From: Sphingobacterium tenebrionis
GTDB taxonomy: Bacteria; Bacteroidota; Bacteroidia; Sphingobacteriales; Sphingobacteriaceae
Reading direction: 5' to 3'
Assembly (NCBI RefSeq): GCF_037126265.1
Contig: NZ_JAYLLN010000033.1
Coordinates: 1 to 43,615 of the forward strand
DNA: 43,615 bases
Below, in pieces: positions 8,886-17,564 of this stretch (positions within the stretch are counted from its first letter, which is position 1; each line of letters opens with the position of its first letter). The notes below the pieces were generated by a model that did not search any database, was not told the origin of the DNA, and saw only the letters and a list, made by a program, of their open reading frames with translations. A program made the position numbers and the translations under genes.

Positions 8886-9866
8886 ATGAGTACACAAAGA
8901 GGACCTATTTCTCAATTCATGGAGAAAAACTATCTTCATTTTAATGCTGCTTCGATGGTAGATGCGGCGAAAGGCTATGAAGATCATTTGGCAGCGGGTG
9001 GTAAAATGTTGATTTCATTGGCCGGTGCGATGAGTACCGCAGAACTTGGAATTTCCCTAGCTGAAATGATCCGTCAGGATAAAGTGGCTATCATTTCCTG
9101 TACTGGTGCGAACTTGGAAGAGGATGTGATGAACTTGGTGGCTCACTCTCACTATAAGCGTGTTCCAAATTACCGCGATTTGACGCCTCAAGATGAATGG
9201 GAATTATTGGAGAACCATTACAACCGTGTAACCGATACCTGTATCCCAGAAGAAGAAGCTTTCCGTCGTTTGCAATCCCATTTAGAAAAGGCTTGGAAAG
9301 ACGCAGAAGCTGCTGGCGAACGTTATTTCCCACACGAATTTTTATATAAAGTTGTTCTTTCCGGAGATCTTGAACAATATTACGAGATCGATCCGAAGAA
9401 CTCTTGGATCTTGGCAGCTGCAGAGAAAAATATTCCAATCATTGTACCGGGATGGGAAGATTCTACTACAGGTAATATCTTCGCCTCCTACGTGATCAAA
9501 GGCGAGTTGAATGTACACACGGTTAAAACCGGTATTGAGTACATGATCTATCTTACGGAATGGTACCGCGCGAATTCTGGTGGTAAAGGAGTAGGATTCT
9601 TCCAGATTGGTGGTGGTATTGCCGGAGATTTCCCAATCTGTGTGGTTCCAATGATGTATCAGGATTTGGAATGGCATGATGTTCCTTTCTGGTCTTATTT
9701 CTGTCAGATCTCTGATTCGACCACTTCTTTTGGTTCTTATTCAGGCGCAGTTCCGAATGAGAAAATCACTTGGGGTAAATTGGATACCGAATCCCCTAAA
9801 TTCATCGTGGAGTCTGATGCAACGATCGTTGCGCCATTGATCTTCGCTTGGGTATTGGGTCAATAG
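8886..9866 (+). CDS. deoxyhypusine synthase-like protein
   Basis: The 326-residue protein belongs to the deoxyhypusine synthase fold. The eukaryotic and archaeal enzymes move the aminobutyl group of spermidine to a lysine of eIF5A using NAD; bacteria lack eIF5A, and some bacterial homologues are reported to make homospermidine instead. The catalytic lysine is present: SGAVPNEKITWGKL aligns with the eukaryotic SGARPDEAVSWGKI block, giving Lys298. NAD/spermidine-site blocks are also visible: ISLAGAMSTAELG, GWEDSTTGNIFAS, and FFQIGGGIAGDFP. The ATG at 8886 (MSTQRGPIS) was chosen over an upstream TTG because that TTG precedes a TACCTTTG promoter-like box at about 8853-8861. No other polyamine gene is adjacent, so the substrate is open. 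Confidence 0.85.
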   Translation: MSTQRGPISQFMEKNYLHFNAASMVDAAKGYEDHLAAGGKMLISLAGAMSTAELGISLAEMIRQDKVAIISCTGANLEEDVMNLVAHSHYKRVPNYRDLTPQDEWELLENHYNRVTDTCIPEEEAFRRLQSHLEKAWKDAEAAGERYFPHEFLYKVVLSGDLEQYYEIDPKNSWILAAAEKNIPIIVPGWEDSTTGNIFASYVIKGELNVHTVKTGIEYMIYLTEWYRANSGGKGVGFFQIGGGIAGDFPICVVPMMYQDLEWHDVPFWSYFCQISDSTTSFGSYSGAVPNEKITWGKLDTESPKFIVESDATIVAPLIFAWVLGQ

Positions 9867-9899
9867 TCCATATTTTTGATTGAAGAATAGGTTTTAGAA

Positions 9900-10391
9900 A
9901 TGGCAGATAGCTTACATACAACGAATCCCGTTGCGCTTCAAGCGTTGATGTCGGAAACCTTATTTATACCAAAAACTCCTCAGCAGGAATTAACTTCTGC
10001 TGAGGAGTTCATATATCAAGGGGATAAGAGCACAGGGGTGTTGTTTATCCTGCGCTATCCGGATTATCCTTATTTCTCGCCGGCGGCAGAAGAGGCTTTT
10101 CTGAAAACAATAGGTGCATTGCAGCTCCACGCTGGCAATGTGGCGGTGGTTAATCTGGCCAATTCGCATAATCCGAATGAATGGAAACGGATCATGGCCT
10201 TTTTCCAACCGAAGAAAATTACCTTATTGGGTGTGGAACCTATTTCCTTAGGCTTACCGACCATCGCACATAATTCTTATATGCACGGAAAGATAGCAAC
10301 GGTTTTTAATACCTTCAGTTTTGAAGAGATGTTTGCCGATGTGCAAAAGAAAAAGATGTTCTGGATGGAATTTAAATCCTTTATGGGTTAG
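9900..10391 (+). CDS. conserved hypothetical protein (possible HolD-like)
   Basis: The 163-residue protein has no motif I can name with certainty. It reads as an alternating alpha/beta protein: GVLFILRYPDYPYFSPAAEE, then LKTIGALQLHAGNVAVVNLA, then KKITLLGVEPISLG, and an ending KKKMFWMEFKSF. This strand/helix order and the W-x-x-(L/F)K ending recall small Bacteroidota proteins that I suspect relate to the HolD (Pol III psi)/uracil-glycosylase-like fold. That link is weak inference. It follows the deoxyhypusine-synthase-like gene by 33 bases and may be cotranscribed. Its last 11 bases overlap the 3' end of the opposing OstA-like gene, with no terminator between them. Confidence 0.65.
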   Translation: MADSLHTTNPVALQALMSETLFIPKTPQQELTSAEEFIYQGDKSTGVLFILRYPDYPYFSPAAEEAFLKTIGALQLHAGNVAVVNLANSHNPNEWKRIMAFFQPKKITLLGVEPISLGLPTIAHNSYMHGKIATVFNTFSFEEMFADVQKKKMFWMEFKSFMG

Positions 10392-12807
10392 TCGAGCTGT
10401 TCTGCTCTTCTTCTAAGTTTTCTACTTCTTTTTTAGTTTGAACTGGATTTTCTACTTTTTTCTGGGTAGGATTTTCTATACTTTTTTGAATAGGATTTTC
10501 CTTGCTGTTTTGATCAGATGAATTCTGCTCAGGATCATCTTTGTCGTTCTGATCTGGAACAACAGTTTCCTTGCTGCGTTTTCTGTTCATCATATCTTCC
10601 ACAGACTTTGGTCTGTCCTGAGGCTTCCAAATAAAGCCAGGTAGTACCTCATTCTCTTGGGTAACCAACTTAAACGGATAAAGCTTCTGGTCAACCTTCC
10701 TTTCCGAAACATAATCATTGATTTTTCGGTCAACCATACGTATTTTGATGCGGCTACAGCGGTCATGGAACATCTCTTTGATGATCTTTGTTTTATCATC
10801 TGCATTGAACACAAGAGCCTCTGCATTTCCTGTTACGAATAGGCGTTCGATATTGTTATTGGCAAAGAAGGCGACAATCTTTCGGCCTTTCAATTGATTG
10901 AACTTCACGGTATCCAGAACAGCATTCACCATAAAAGCATTCTCTTTTAATAATGCATTATCCATCTTGTTGTTCTTGATCTGCATGAAAATAGTATCTG
11001 CTGAGATCTGGGATCCATCCGACCAGATCATGGGTTTACCCATAAACCGGAACATGGAATCGACCATTCCGTAATAAACGGAGTCGGCAACAGCCTGAAG
11101 GTCCGATTTGAAAACCCTGACATTATTGTAGGCATTCACGATCCGGATTCTGGCAGTATCCGAAAACATAACGGTGGAATCTTTCACCGTTGTATCGGCT
11201 TTCAGCGCTGAATTCATGGCCTTCTTCATCAAACTATCCGGCTCATTTCCCGTTGGTATTACCGCATTTCTGCGCAGGATGCTATCCGCTTTGCTGATGG
11301 CCTGTATCTGTTTCGGATCCACAGCCACCGTATTTGCAGGATTTGTGTTATTAACCTTTGGCGTTGTTTTCTTCTGGACAGTTTTAGCTGGAGTAGTCGG
11401 TTTTTTAGGATCCTGAAGGATTTTCTCACCGGCAGTCTGTGGATTTTGCTGGATGGAATCTCCAGCAGCATTCAAATCCATATCCTCCTCATCCCCATAA
11501 TCCACATCGGTATCTTCTTGGAGTTTTCCTCCCGATCGATCTAAATTTAAATCCAAAGGCTTATAATCTCTAACTAAAATAACCTTGGAAAATATAGTAT
11601 CCGCCGTCATATAGGCAGTATCGATCCTGGTATTGGTTTTAGCGGTAGGCGCAAGGATGCTATCCTGCTTGGGAGGTTCAATAGCTTTAAGCTCTGGGTT
11701 CTTCGCTAATTCTTTCTGCCGTTCCTTTTCGAGCTTTTCAGCGGCTTTTAAACGTTCTTTTTCGGCTTTTTCTTTTTCTTTGGCCAACCTCTCCTCATCG
11801 CGTTCAAGCTGCTTGATCTCTTTAGGGCTTAAGTTTGCCCTATCGATTGTATCTGTAGCCGTAGAATCCGCATTCCCTGTGGAGTCTGATTGAACAACAT
11901 ATTTGATCAGGGGGTCGGTATGCATTAGGATAGACTGATCGGCCTCTAAGTACTTACCATACTCGCCATTGGCATAAAATTTATCCAAGGTATCTACGAA
12001 TACCACATTCCTAAAAGCTTCTCCAATGCCTTTCTCCCGATCGTAGAATAAGCTATCGCCTTTTAAAAAGCGAGATCCTTCGGTGTATAAGTTGTTTTTG
12101 TTGAATTTCGCAATGCCAAAAGCGGTGTTGTATTTTCCTCGCTCGGTATATAATTTCTCACCTTTTCTACCATTGATATTCGTAGGGCCAAAGAAAAATG
12201 CATCCCGATACATGGTATTGTATTGTAGGGAGTCGGTATAGATAATGGCGCCAGGCGAACGGACCACCACTTTGTTGCGGAAGTAAGCATCCTTGGTCGT
12301 TTCGAAATAATAAGCATTTCTAGAGGTGATGGTATCTTGACGTCCAATAATTCGTCCACCATTTCTGTAGGAACCACGTTGGGATCCCGTATTATAGGTC
12401 AAGTGGTTGGTGGTAAGCGTGGTTTCGCCATCAATCATCCTCACATTATAAAGTAGGGTTGCTTGCTGAGCAGCTGCATCATAAAACAAATCATCCCCAA
12501 AAATGACCGTTCCAGAAGGCTGTGTGATGATGATATTTCCTTTTGCCTTAAAATATTCCCTACCATCTTCTTCTTTGTAATAATCGCCAGAATCGGCAGC
12601 CAATCTCGATCCCTTATGTTCATACAATGCATTATACGCCCGGAATATTTTTTGATTTATGGCTTTAACAGAAGAAGAACTTAACAAACGAAGTTCATTA
12701 CCTGCAGGTTGAGCCTGTGGTGTAACGGGAATCTGGCCATAACTGGCCAAACAGATGATGCTTAAAAACAGTAGAATAAGGAATCTCACAAGCGCAAAAA
12801 TATACAA
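10381..12807 (-). CDS. OstA-like protein (LptA/LptD-type jellyroll repeats)
   Basis: An 808-residue exported protein. A signal peptide (RFLILLFLSIICLASYGQ) is followed at about 60-320 by repeated short strands characteristic of OstA/LptA folds (EYFKAKGNIIITQPSGTVIF, then GDDLFYD, DSLQYN, GDSLFYD). A charged coiled-coil-like stretch rich in K and E (about 335-375) comes next, then a low-complexity T/P/N region, a second OstA-like region (DSVYYGMVDSMFRF) and a C-terminal ENPxQK tail of several 8-residue repeats. OstA-family domains carry lipopolysaccharide to the outer membrane; a role in LPS assembly is inferred. The ATG at 12807 gives MYIFALVRFL; a GTG at 12789 (VRFLILL) would give a cleaner signal peptide, and TATTTTTG, a possible -7 box, lies within the first codons. 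Divergent from tilS. Confidence 0.8.
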   Translation of the reverse strand: MYIFALVRFLILLFLSIICLASYGQIPVTPQAQPAGNELRLLSSSSVKAINQKIFRAYNALYEHKGSRLAADSGDYYKEEDGREYFKAKGNIIITQPSGTVIFGDDLFYDAAAQQATLLYNVRMIDGETTLTTNHLTYNTGSQRGSYRNGGRIIGRQDTITSRNAYYFETTKDAYFRNKVVVRSPGAIIYTDSLQYNTMYRDAFFFGPTNINGRKGEKLYTERGKYNTAFGIAKFNKNNLYTEGSRFLKGDSLFYDREKGIGEAFRNVVFVDTLDKFYANGEYGKYLEADQSILMHTDPLIKYVVQSDSTGNADSTATDTIDRANLSPKEIKQLERDEERLAKEKEKAEKERLKAAEKLEKERQKELAKNPELKAIEPPKQDSILAPTAKTNTRIDTAYMTADTIFSKVILVRDYKPLDLNLDRSGGKLQEDTDVDYGDEEDMDLNAAGDSIQQNPQTAGEKILQDPKKPTTPAKTVQKKTTPKVNNTNPANTVAVDPKQIQAISKADSILRRNAVIPTGNEPDSLMKKAMNSALKADTTVKDSTVMFSDTARIRIVNAYNNVRVFKSDLQAVADSVYYGMVDSMFRFMGKPMIWSDGSQISADTIFMQIKNNKMDNALLKENAFMVNAVLDTVKFNQLKGRKIVAFFANNNIERLFVTGNAEALVFNADDKTKIIKEMFHDRCSRIKIRMVDRKINDYVSERKVDQKLYPFKLVTQENEVLPGFIWKPQDRPKSVEDMMNRKRSKETVVPDQNDKDDPEQNSSDQNSKENPIQKSIENPTQKKVENPVQTKKEVENLEEEQNSSTNP

Positions 12808-12885
12808 TTAATTAGCAAAAATTTGTTAAACAATAATTTTTAATAGCAAAGGGGATGCAAAGTTTATTATATCTATTTTTGAAGA

Positions 12886-14289
12886 ATGGATGCAAAGGCT
12901 AATTTCTCGCATTTCTTAACAAAAAACGAACTGCTAAACCGTTCGGAAAAAGTGCTTTTGGCGGTCAGTGGAGGGAAGGATTCCATGCTGATGCTGCATC
13001 TGATGCATGATTTGGGCTATCAAATCAGTATTGCCCATTGTAACTTTCAATTAAGGGGCAAGGAGTCCGATCTGGATGAAGAATTGGTGAGGAATCACGC
13101 GCTTCAGCATCAAATTCCTTTCCATGTTATCCATTTTGATACCGAGGAATACGCCGATGAACATAAAATATCCATTCAAATGGCTGCCCGTGAACTGCGT
13201 TATGAGTGGTTCGAGCAGTTAAGGACCGAATTTGGATATGGGAAGATCGCGATTGCACAGCATCTGAACGATCATATCGAAACTTCCCTATTCAATCTGA
13301 CCAGGAGCACGGGATTGAAAGGCCTATTGGGCATTTCCATCCAGCGGGATCACCTTATCCGTCCGTTGATGTGTTTTACTGGAGCGGAAGTGGAGAAAAT
13401 AGTGAAAGAACTTCAAGTTCCCTACCGCGATGATCAATCGAATTTTTCCAATAAATATGCCCGCAATAAAATCCGTTTGGAGATTATTCCCAAATTCAAG
13501 GAAATTCAGCCTGATTTTGAGCAGATCTTCTTGGAGAACATCAAGCATTTTGAAGAAAGTTACCAATTCATCCAACGTATTGTTTCGGAAAAAAGAAAGG
13601 ATTTGCTTCGTGAAGATGGTAAATATGTTTACATCCAACGAGCAGACTTATCGGAAAACCTTTCTGATTCCTACTTTTTATTTGAGCTGTTTAAACCTTT
13701 TGGTTTTCAAAAAAGTATTCTGGAGGAAATGATTGCGGTATGGGATAAGCCGATGGGGCAGGTATTTGAATCATCGGATTATGAGCTATTGATGGATAGG
13801 GATCAATTGATTATTAGGGAGAGATCAGGATTAAAAAAGGAGCAGAAGCTGCTAATATTAGAAGATAATGTTAGTAAACATTTAAGCGCAGGAGAAAGCG
13901 TAAGCTTTCCATTTCTAGATTCGTATTTAACCTTAGGCCGTTTAAGAGATCTAGGGATTGCAGATACTAAATCATCGAATCAAAACACAAACACAAACAC
14001 AAACGAAAATGGAAAGTCTGAAATCCAGATCGATGCAGACCTCCTCCAATTCCCATTAAAATTACGCTTTAAGCAACAGGGAGATTATTTCATCCCCCTG
14101 GGCATGACAGGCAGGAAGAAATTGAGCGATTTCTTCATCCAGGAAAAGGTCAACCGCTTTGAAAAGGAAGAGATTCCGATCTTGGTGAATGGCAATGGAG
14201 AAATCATCTGGGTAGTCGGCATGCGGTTAGATAATCGCTATAAAGTGACTGAAAATACAAAGAAAGTACTTACATTAGTGTTCAAATAG
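12886..14289 (+). CDS. tilS: tRNA(Ile)-lysidine synthase
   Basis: This enzyme converts C34 of the CAU-anticodon tRNA-Ile to lysidine so that it reads AUA, and it is essential. The 467-residue protein has the PP-loop AVSGGKDSM (about 27-35), the following IAHCNFQLRGKESDLDE segment, IAQHLNDHIET (the family's HH-x-DD-x-x-ET site with D to N in one position), and the RNxIR-type block YARNKIRLEIIPKF. The C-terminal domain has LKLRFKQQGDYFIPLGM and GRKKLSDFFI, typical of the TilS tail. Between the domains an in-frame hexanucleotide repeat (AACACA, about 13984-14004) encodes NTNTNTN. A TATTTTTG box ends 4 bases before the ATG. The gene is followed immediately by the PH-like gene (possible GTG start overlapping the stop). 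Confidence 0.95.
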   Translation: MDAKANFSHFLTKNELLNRSEKVLLAVSGGKDSMLMLHLMHDLGYQISIAHCNFQLRGKESDLDEELVRNHALQHQIPFHVIHFDTEEYADEHKISIQMAARELRYEWFEQLRTEFGYGKIAIAQHLNDHIETSLFNLTRSTGLKGLLGISIQRDHLIRPLMCFTGAEVEKIVKELQVPYRDDQSNFSNKYARNKIRLEIIPKFKEIQPDFEQIFLENIKHFEESYQFIQRIVSEKRKDLLREDGKYVYIQRADLSENLSDSYFLFELFKPFGFQKSILEEMIAVWDKPMGQVFESSDYELLMDRDQLIIRERSGLKKEQKLLILEDNVSKHLSAGESVSFPFLDSYLTLGRLRDLGIADTKSSNQNTNTNTNENGKSEIQIDADLLQFPLKLRFKQQGDYFIPLGMTGRKKLSDFFIQEKVNRFEKEEIPILVNGNGEIIWVVGMRLDNRYKVTENTKKVLTLVFK

Positions 14290-14294
14290 TGGAA

Positions 14295-14780
14295 ATGACA
14301 GATCAACCTTTATTTCAGGAAAAACAGTACCTAGGTCGGGACATGACTTGGATTAGTGTTCGATTGATCCTTGCCCTGTTCTGTTTCGTAGCTTATTATA
14401 TCAATTGGGAACACCTAATTTCCCGCCAACTTTTCTTCATTGTCGGCGTTTTGATCTTATTGGTCTCGATTATTATGCTTTATATGATCAGTTATCGGAC
14501 AAAAGTCACCGATACGCATGTGATCTTAAGTGGTCTTTGGACCACCAGTTTGGTGAAGATTGACTTAAATTCCATCACCAAGGTGGAAAAAAAGAAGTAC
14601 TCCAACTTCTTCTTCAATAACCCGGTTTACAATTTGCATAAGAATGGTAAGATTCGTTTTTATTCAGGAGGCAAAGAAGCCATTTGGTTAACCGACAAAG
14701 ATGGATTGGTCTATGTGATTGGTTCTCAGCATCCTGACCAGTTTTTTCAAGCTTTGCAATTGGCAAAAGGCAAAAAGTAA
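14295..14780 (+). CDS. small membrane protein with PH-like domain
   Basis: 161 residues. Two membrane segments (about 17-35, ISVRLILALFCFVAYYI, and 43-65, QLFFIVGVLILLVSIIMLYM) are followed by a cytoplasmic beta-rich domain. SYRTKVTDTHVILSGLW and SLVKIDLNSITKVEKKKYS resemble the bacterial PH-like (bPH) membrane proteins. I chose the ATG at 14295; a GTG at 14289 overlaps the tilS stop and would add two residues. Function is unknown. The position right behind tilS suggests one transcript. Confidence 0.7.
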   Translation: MTDQPLFQEKQYLGRDMTWISVRLILALFCFVAYYINWEHLISRQLFFIVGVLILLVSIIMLYMISYRTKVTDTHVILSGLWTTSLVKIDLNSITKVEKKKYSNFFFNNPVYNLHKNGKIRFYSGGKEAIWLTDKDGLVYVIGSQHPDQFFQALQLAKGKK

Positions 14781-14866
14781 AAATTTGTTAATTGAGATTT
14801 CCTTGACAATTTTCCCCGCTAAGCAATCAAATATTTATTAAATTTGATAAAAAGCATTAAAAAAGA

Positions 14867-15166
14867 ATGACACTTATCTATTTCATTATATCCGTAGTTG
14901 TATTTTATTACCTGTTCAAATTTGGTATGCGCCTGTTGCTGCCTTTCTTCATGAAGAAGGTGGCTGAGAAGATCATGAATGGTCAACAAGGGCAATACGC
15001 CAATGAAGGTCCACAACAGGGACGTTATCAAGATCCATTTTCCCAGTTCAAGCGTGAGTCTCGTCAGGATGGTAAAGTAAGGGTAGAATATACCCCGGAA
15101 AAATCCAAAAAGGGCAAAGGCACGGAAACAGCTGGTGAGTTTATTGATTTTGAAGAAGTAAAATAA
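14867..15166 (+). CDS. DUF4834 family protein
   Basis: 99 residues. An N-terminal membrane helix (LIYFIISVVVFYYLFKFGM, about 3-22) and an amphipathic, basic stretch are followed by a hydrophilic tail rich in Q, G and K that ends EFIDFEEVK. This layout and the terminal acidic motif are typical of the Bacteroidota family DUF4834, whose function is unknown. It precedes recF by 36 bases on the same strand. A TATATTTG box in that gap (15188-15195) suggests that recF also has its own promoter. Confidence 0.75.
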   Translation: MTLIYFIISVVVFYYLFKFGMRLLLPFFMKKVAEKIMNGQQGQYANEGPQQGRYQDPFSQFKRESRQDGKVRVEYTPEKSKKGKGTETAGEFIDFEEVK

Positions 15167-15202
15167 GCTAAGCCCATCTAAAAAGCCTATATTTGCTTTG
15201 CT

Positions 15203-16315
15203 ATGTGGCTAAAGCACCTTTCAGTCTTAAACTTTAAGAACTATACAGAGTCTACCTTAGATTTTTTACCCGAAACCAACGCCTTTACAGGACAGAATGG
15301 CTCCGGAAAAACAAATCTATTGGATGCGATCCATTACCTTTCACTCTGCAAATCTTTCTTCAATCCCATTGATTCCCAACATATTAAAAAGGGGGAAGAT
15401 TGGTTTATGGTGCAGGGCGAATTCGATCGTGAACTCCTCTGTGATGTGGTTTCCTGTAGCATCAAAAAAAACCAGAAGAAGCAATTCAAGAAGAACAAGA
15501 AAGAATACAACCGACTTGCCGATCATATTGGACAATTTCCGTTAGTGATGATCTCACCGAATGACACCTCCATCATTATTGATGGTAGTGAGGAAAGAAG
15601 GAAATTCGTGGATAATGTGATCTCCCAAACGGATAACCAATACCTGGATATCCTGATTTCCTACAACCGCATATTGCTGCAACGCAACACCGTTCTGAAG
15701 AATATCAAGGATACAGGTGTTTTTGATGTGGGACTTTTGGAGGTGCTGAACCTGCAATTGGTCGAATCGGGTGAACGGATCTTTAAACGAAGACAACAGT
15801 TCATGGCTGAATTTCTACCTGAGTTCCGTCGGTATTACCAGTTCTTATCGGATGATGCGGAACAAGTGAAGCTTATCTATGAATCACCGCTCATGGGGCA
15901 GGATTTTCTGCAACTATTGGAGGCCAGTTTGGATAAAGATAGGCAATTGGAAAGAACCAGCATTGGTATTCATAAAGATGATTTGCTGTTCAGTATCCAC
16001 GAGGGGATGCCCTTGAAGAAGTTTGGTTCCCAAGGTCAACAAAAATCCTTTTTGATTGCCTTGAAACTCGCCCAATACTCTTTTCTGAAAGATAAAAAAC
16101 AGTTTAAACCATTACTTTTATTGGATGATATCTTCGATAAATTGGACGAAAACCGCACCAAGAAATTGATGCAGTTGGTGTCGGAAGATGAGTTTGGACA
16201 GATTTTTCTGACAGATACGGATGCGGATAGAATAAACAGAATTTTTGAAGAAATAGGTAAACCTATTCGTATCTTTGATATACAAGGAGGTCAAGTAAAT
16301 GCTGAAGTACAATAA
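15203..16315 (+). CDS. recF: DNA replication and repair protein RecF
   Basis: RecF binds gapped DNA and helps load RecA at single-strand/double-strand junctions together with RecO and RecR. The 370-residue SMC-like ATPase shows Walker A GQNGSGKTNLLDAI (about 31-44), the ABC-type signature FGSQGQQKSFLIALKLAQ and Walker B LLLLDDIFDKLD, with the family's terminal FLTDTD switch. The N-terminus MWLKHLSVLNFKNY is the family norm (L-x-L-x-x-F-R/K-N-Y). The last 17 bases overlap the next gene, indicating translational coupling. In many Bacteroidota recF sits with a DUF721/DciA gene rather than with dnaA-dnaN, as here. A TATATTTG box ends 7 bases before the ATG, which would make the mRNA nearly leaderless. 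Confidence 0.96.
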   Translation: MWLKHLSVLNFKNYTESTLDFLPETNAFTGQNGSGKTNLLDAIHYLSLCKSFFNPIDSQHIKKGEDWFMVQGEFDRELLCDVVSCSIKKNQKKQFKKNKKEYNRLADHIGQFPLVMISPNDTSIIIDGSEERRKFVDNVISQTDNQYLDILISYNRILLQRNTVLKNIKDTGVFDVGLLEVLNLQLVESGERIFKRRQQFMAEFLPEFRRYYQFLSDDAEQVKLIYESPLMGQDFLQLLEASLDKDRQLERTSIGIHKDDLLFSIHEGMPLKKFGSQGQQKSFLIALKLAQYSFLKDKKQFKPLLLLDDIFDKLDENRTKKLMQLVSEDEFGQIFLTDTDADRINRIFEEIGKPIRIFDIQGGQVNAEVQ

Positions 16316-16616
16316 AGACGATGCTTTTCGAAGAAGCGATGATATCACCATCAAACAGGCGGTAGAGAAGCTTCTGGATGTCTATCGTCTTCGCAGGAAA
16401 TTTGACGAAACCTCCATTGTGGCTGCCTGGCCAGAATTGATCGGACAAGCGATCGCCAACCGAACCCAACAGATCTATATCCGAGATAAAAAGTTATTTG
16501 TTCGTGTAGAATCGGCTGTCATCAAAAATGAGTTGGCGATGATGCGTAGGCAGATCATCGGCCGTGTGAATGAGTATGTGGGGCAGGTGGTCATTGAGGA
16601 ATTTGTAATTCTGTAG
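16299..16616 (+). CDS. DUF721/DciA-like protein
   Basis: A 105-residue DUF721 protein, the family that includes DciA, which helps load the replicative helicase DnaB in bacteria without DnaC or DnaI. Seen: ITIKQAVEKLLDVYRLRRKF, then the conserved VAAWPELIGQAIANRTQQIY and KLFVRVESAVIKNELAMMR, which is the KH-like core. The start ATG lies 17 bases inside recF, so translation is probably coupled. Assigning DciA function to this short single-domain form is inference from the family. Confidence 0.85.
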   Translation: MLKYNKDDAFRRSDDITIKQAVEKLLDVYRLRRKFDETSIVAAWPELIGQAIANRTQQIYIRDKKLFVRVESAVIKNELAMMRRQIIGRVNEYVGQVVIEEFVIL

Positions 16617-16654
16617 TTTACCTTAGTTCTTTTCAGTTTACCTTAGTTCTTTTC
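16615..16654 (+). repeat. 20-bp tandem duplication
   Basis: AGTTTACCTTAGTTCTTTTC occurs twice in perfect tandem at 16615-16634 and 16635-16654. The first copy overlaps the TAG stop of the dciA-like gene, and the second ends 10 bases before the permease start. Confidence 0.9.
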
Positions 16655-16664
16655 TTATTTATCG

Positions 16665-17564
16665 ATGAAATATTACCTATCAGCCGTGCTGGGTTTTTTG
16701 ATCTGGGGAACCTTTGCCCTCGTCCTAAAACCGCTCGGTGCCTATGCCGCCCTGGATATTCTGATCCACCGCGTTTTGTTCGCCTCCGTTTCCATTGTCA
16801 TTGCTTGTTTTCTGTTCAGACGCAAGCAGACCCTGGCAAGTATACAATACCTTCGAAATCTTCCAAAAAAACAATTAAAGAACCTGCTGATCAATGTGAT
16901 CGGAAGTGCCATTTTATTGGCTTTGAACTGGTTCCTCTTTATCTATGTGATGAATACCGTTTCGGTCAATGCCACTTCGCTGGCCTACTTGATCTGTCCG
17001 ATCTTAACGACCGTCTTGGCCAGTATCTTCCTCAAGGAACACCTAAACAAAGGTCAATGGCTTGCCGTGGCGCTGAGTGTGGTCAGTTGTATCCTCATGG
17101 CCTATGGCCATTTTATCGACCTCTTCTATAGTTTTGTAATCGCGCTTTCCTATGCGGCTTATCTTGTGTTGCAGAAGAATTCCTTTCAACTGGATAAGTT
17201 CGTCACCCTGACCATACATATTTTGGTCAGTACGCTCTTATTGCTGCCTGTACTGGGGATGATCGACACCTCTGTACCAAAAACCAATGATTTCTATCTT
17301 TTGATCATGGTCATTGCCATTGGATATACCATTATCCCTTTGTTCTTAAATATCTACGCCCTGAAAGGCTTGGATAGCTCTGTAGTGGGCATCCTGCTTT
17401 ATCTTAATCCCATCATTTCCTTTTTCTTGGCGATCCTTTATTACAAGGAATCCATCACCCTATTCCAGATCATTGCGTTTAGCCTGATCTTCTTGGCCAT
17501 CATCTTATTTAATGTTTCCTATATTTATGAAAGAAGGAAAACAAAAAGAATAGCCAGTATATGA
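16665..17564 (+). CDS. EamA/RarD-type inner-membrane permease
   Basis: 299 residues with ten hydrophobic segments in two EamA halves. The start MKYYLSAVLGFLIWGTFALV and the early helix LDILIHRVLFASVS match RarD-type drug/metabolite transporters, and ALNWFLFIYVMNTVSVNATSLAYLICPILTTV and SVVGILLYLNPIISFFLAI are the usual fourth-helix and ninth-helix patterns of the two repeats. The substrate is unknown. Its stop overlaps the start of the Crp/Fnr regulator (ATGA, 17561-17564), so the two are cotranscribed and perhaps functionally linked. Confidence 0.85.
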   Translation: MKYYLSAVLGFLIWGTFALVLKPLGAYAALDILIHRVLFASVSIVIACFLFRRKQTLASIQYLRNLPKKQLKNLLINVIGSAILLALNWFLFIYVMNTVSVNATSLAYLICPILTTVLASIFLKEHLNKGQWLAVALSVVSCILMAYGHFIDLFYSFVIALSYAAYLVLQKNSFQLDKFVTLTIHILVSTLLLLPVLGMIDTSVPKTNDFYLLIMVIAIGYTIIPLFLNIYALKGLDSSVVGILLYLNPIISFFLAILYYKESITLFQIIAFSLIFLAIILFNVSYIYERRKTKRIASI

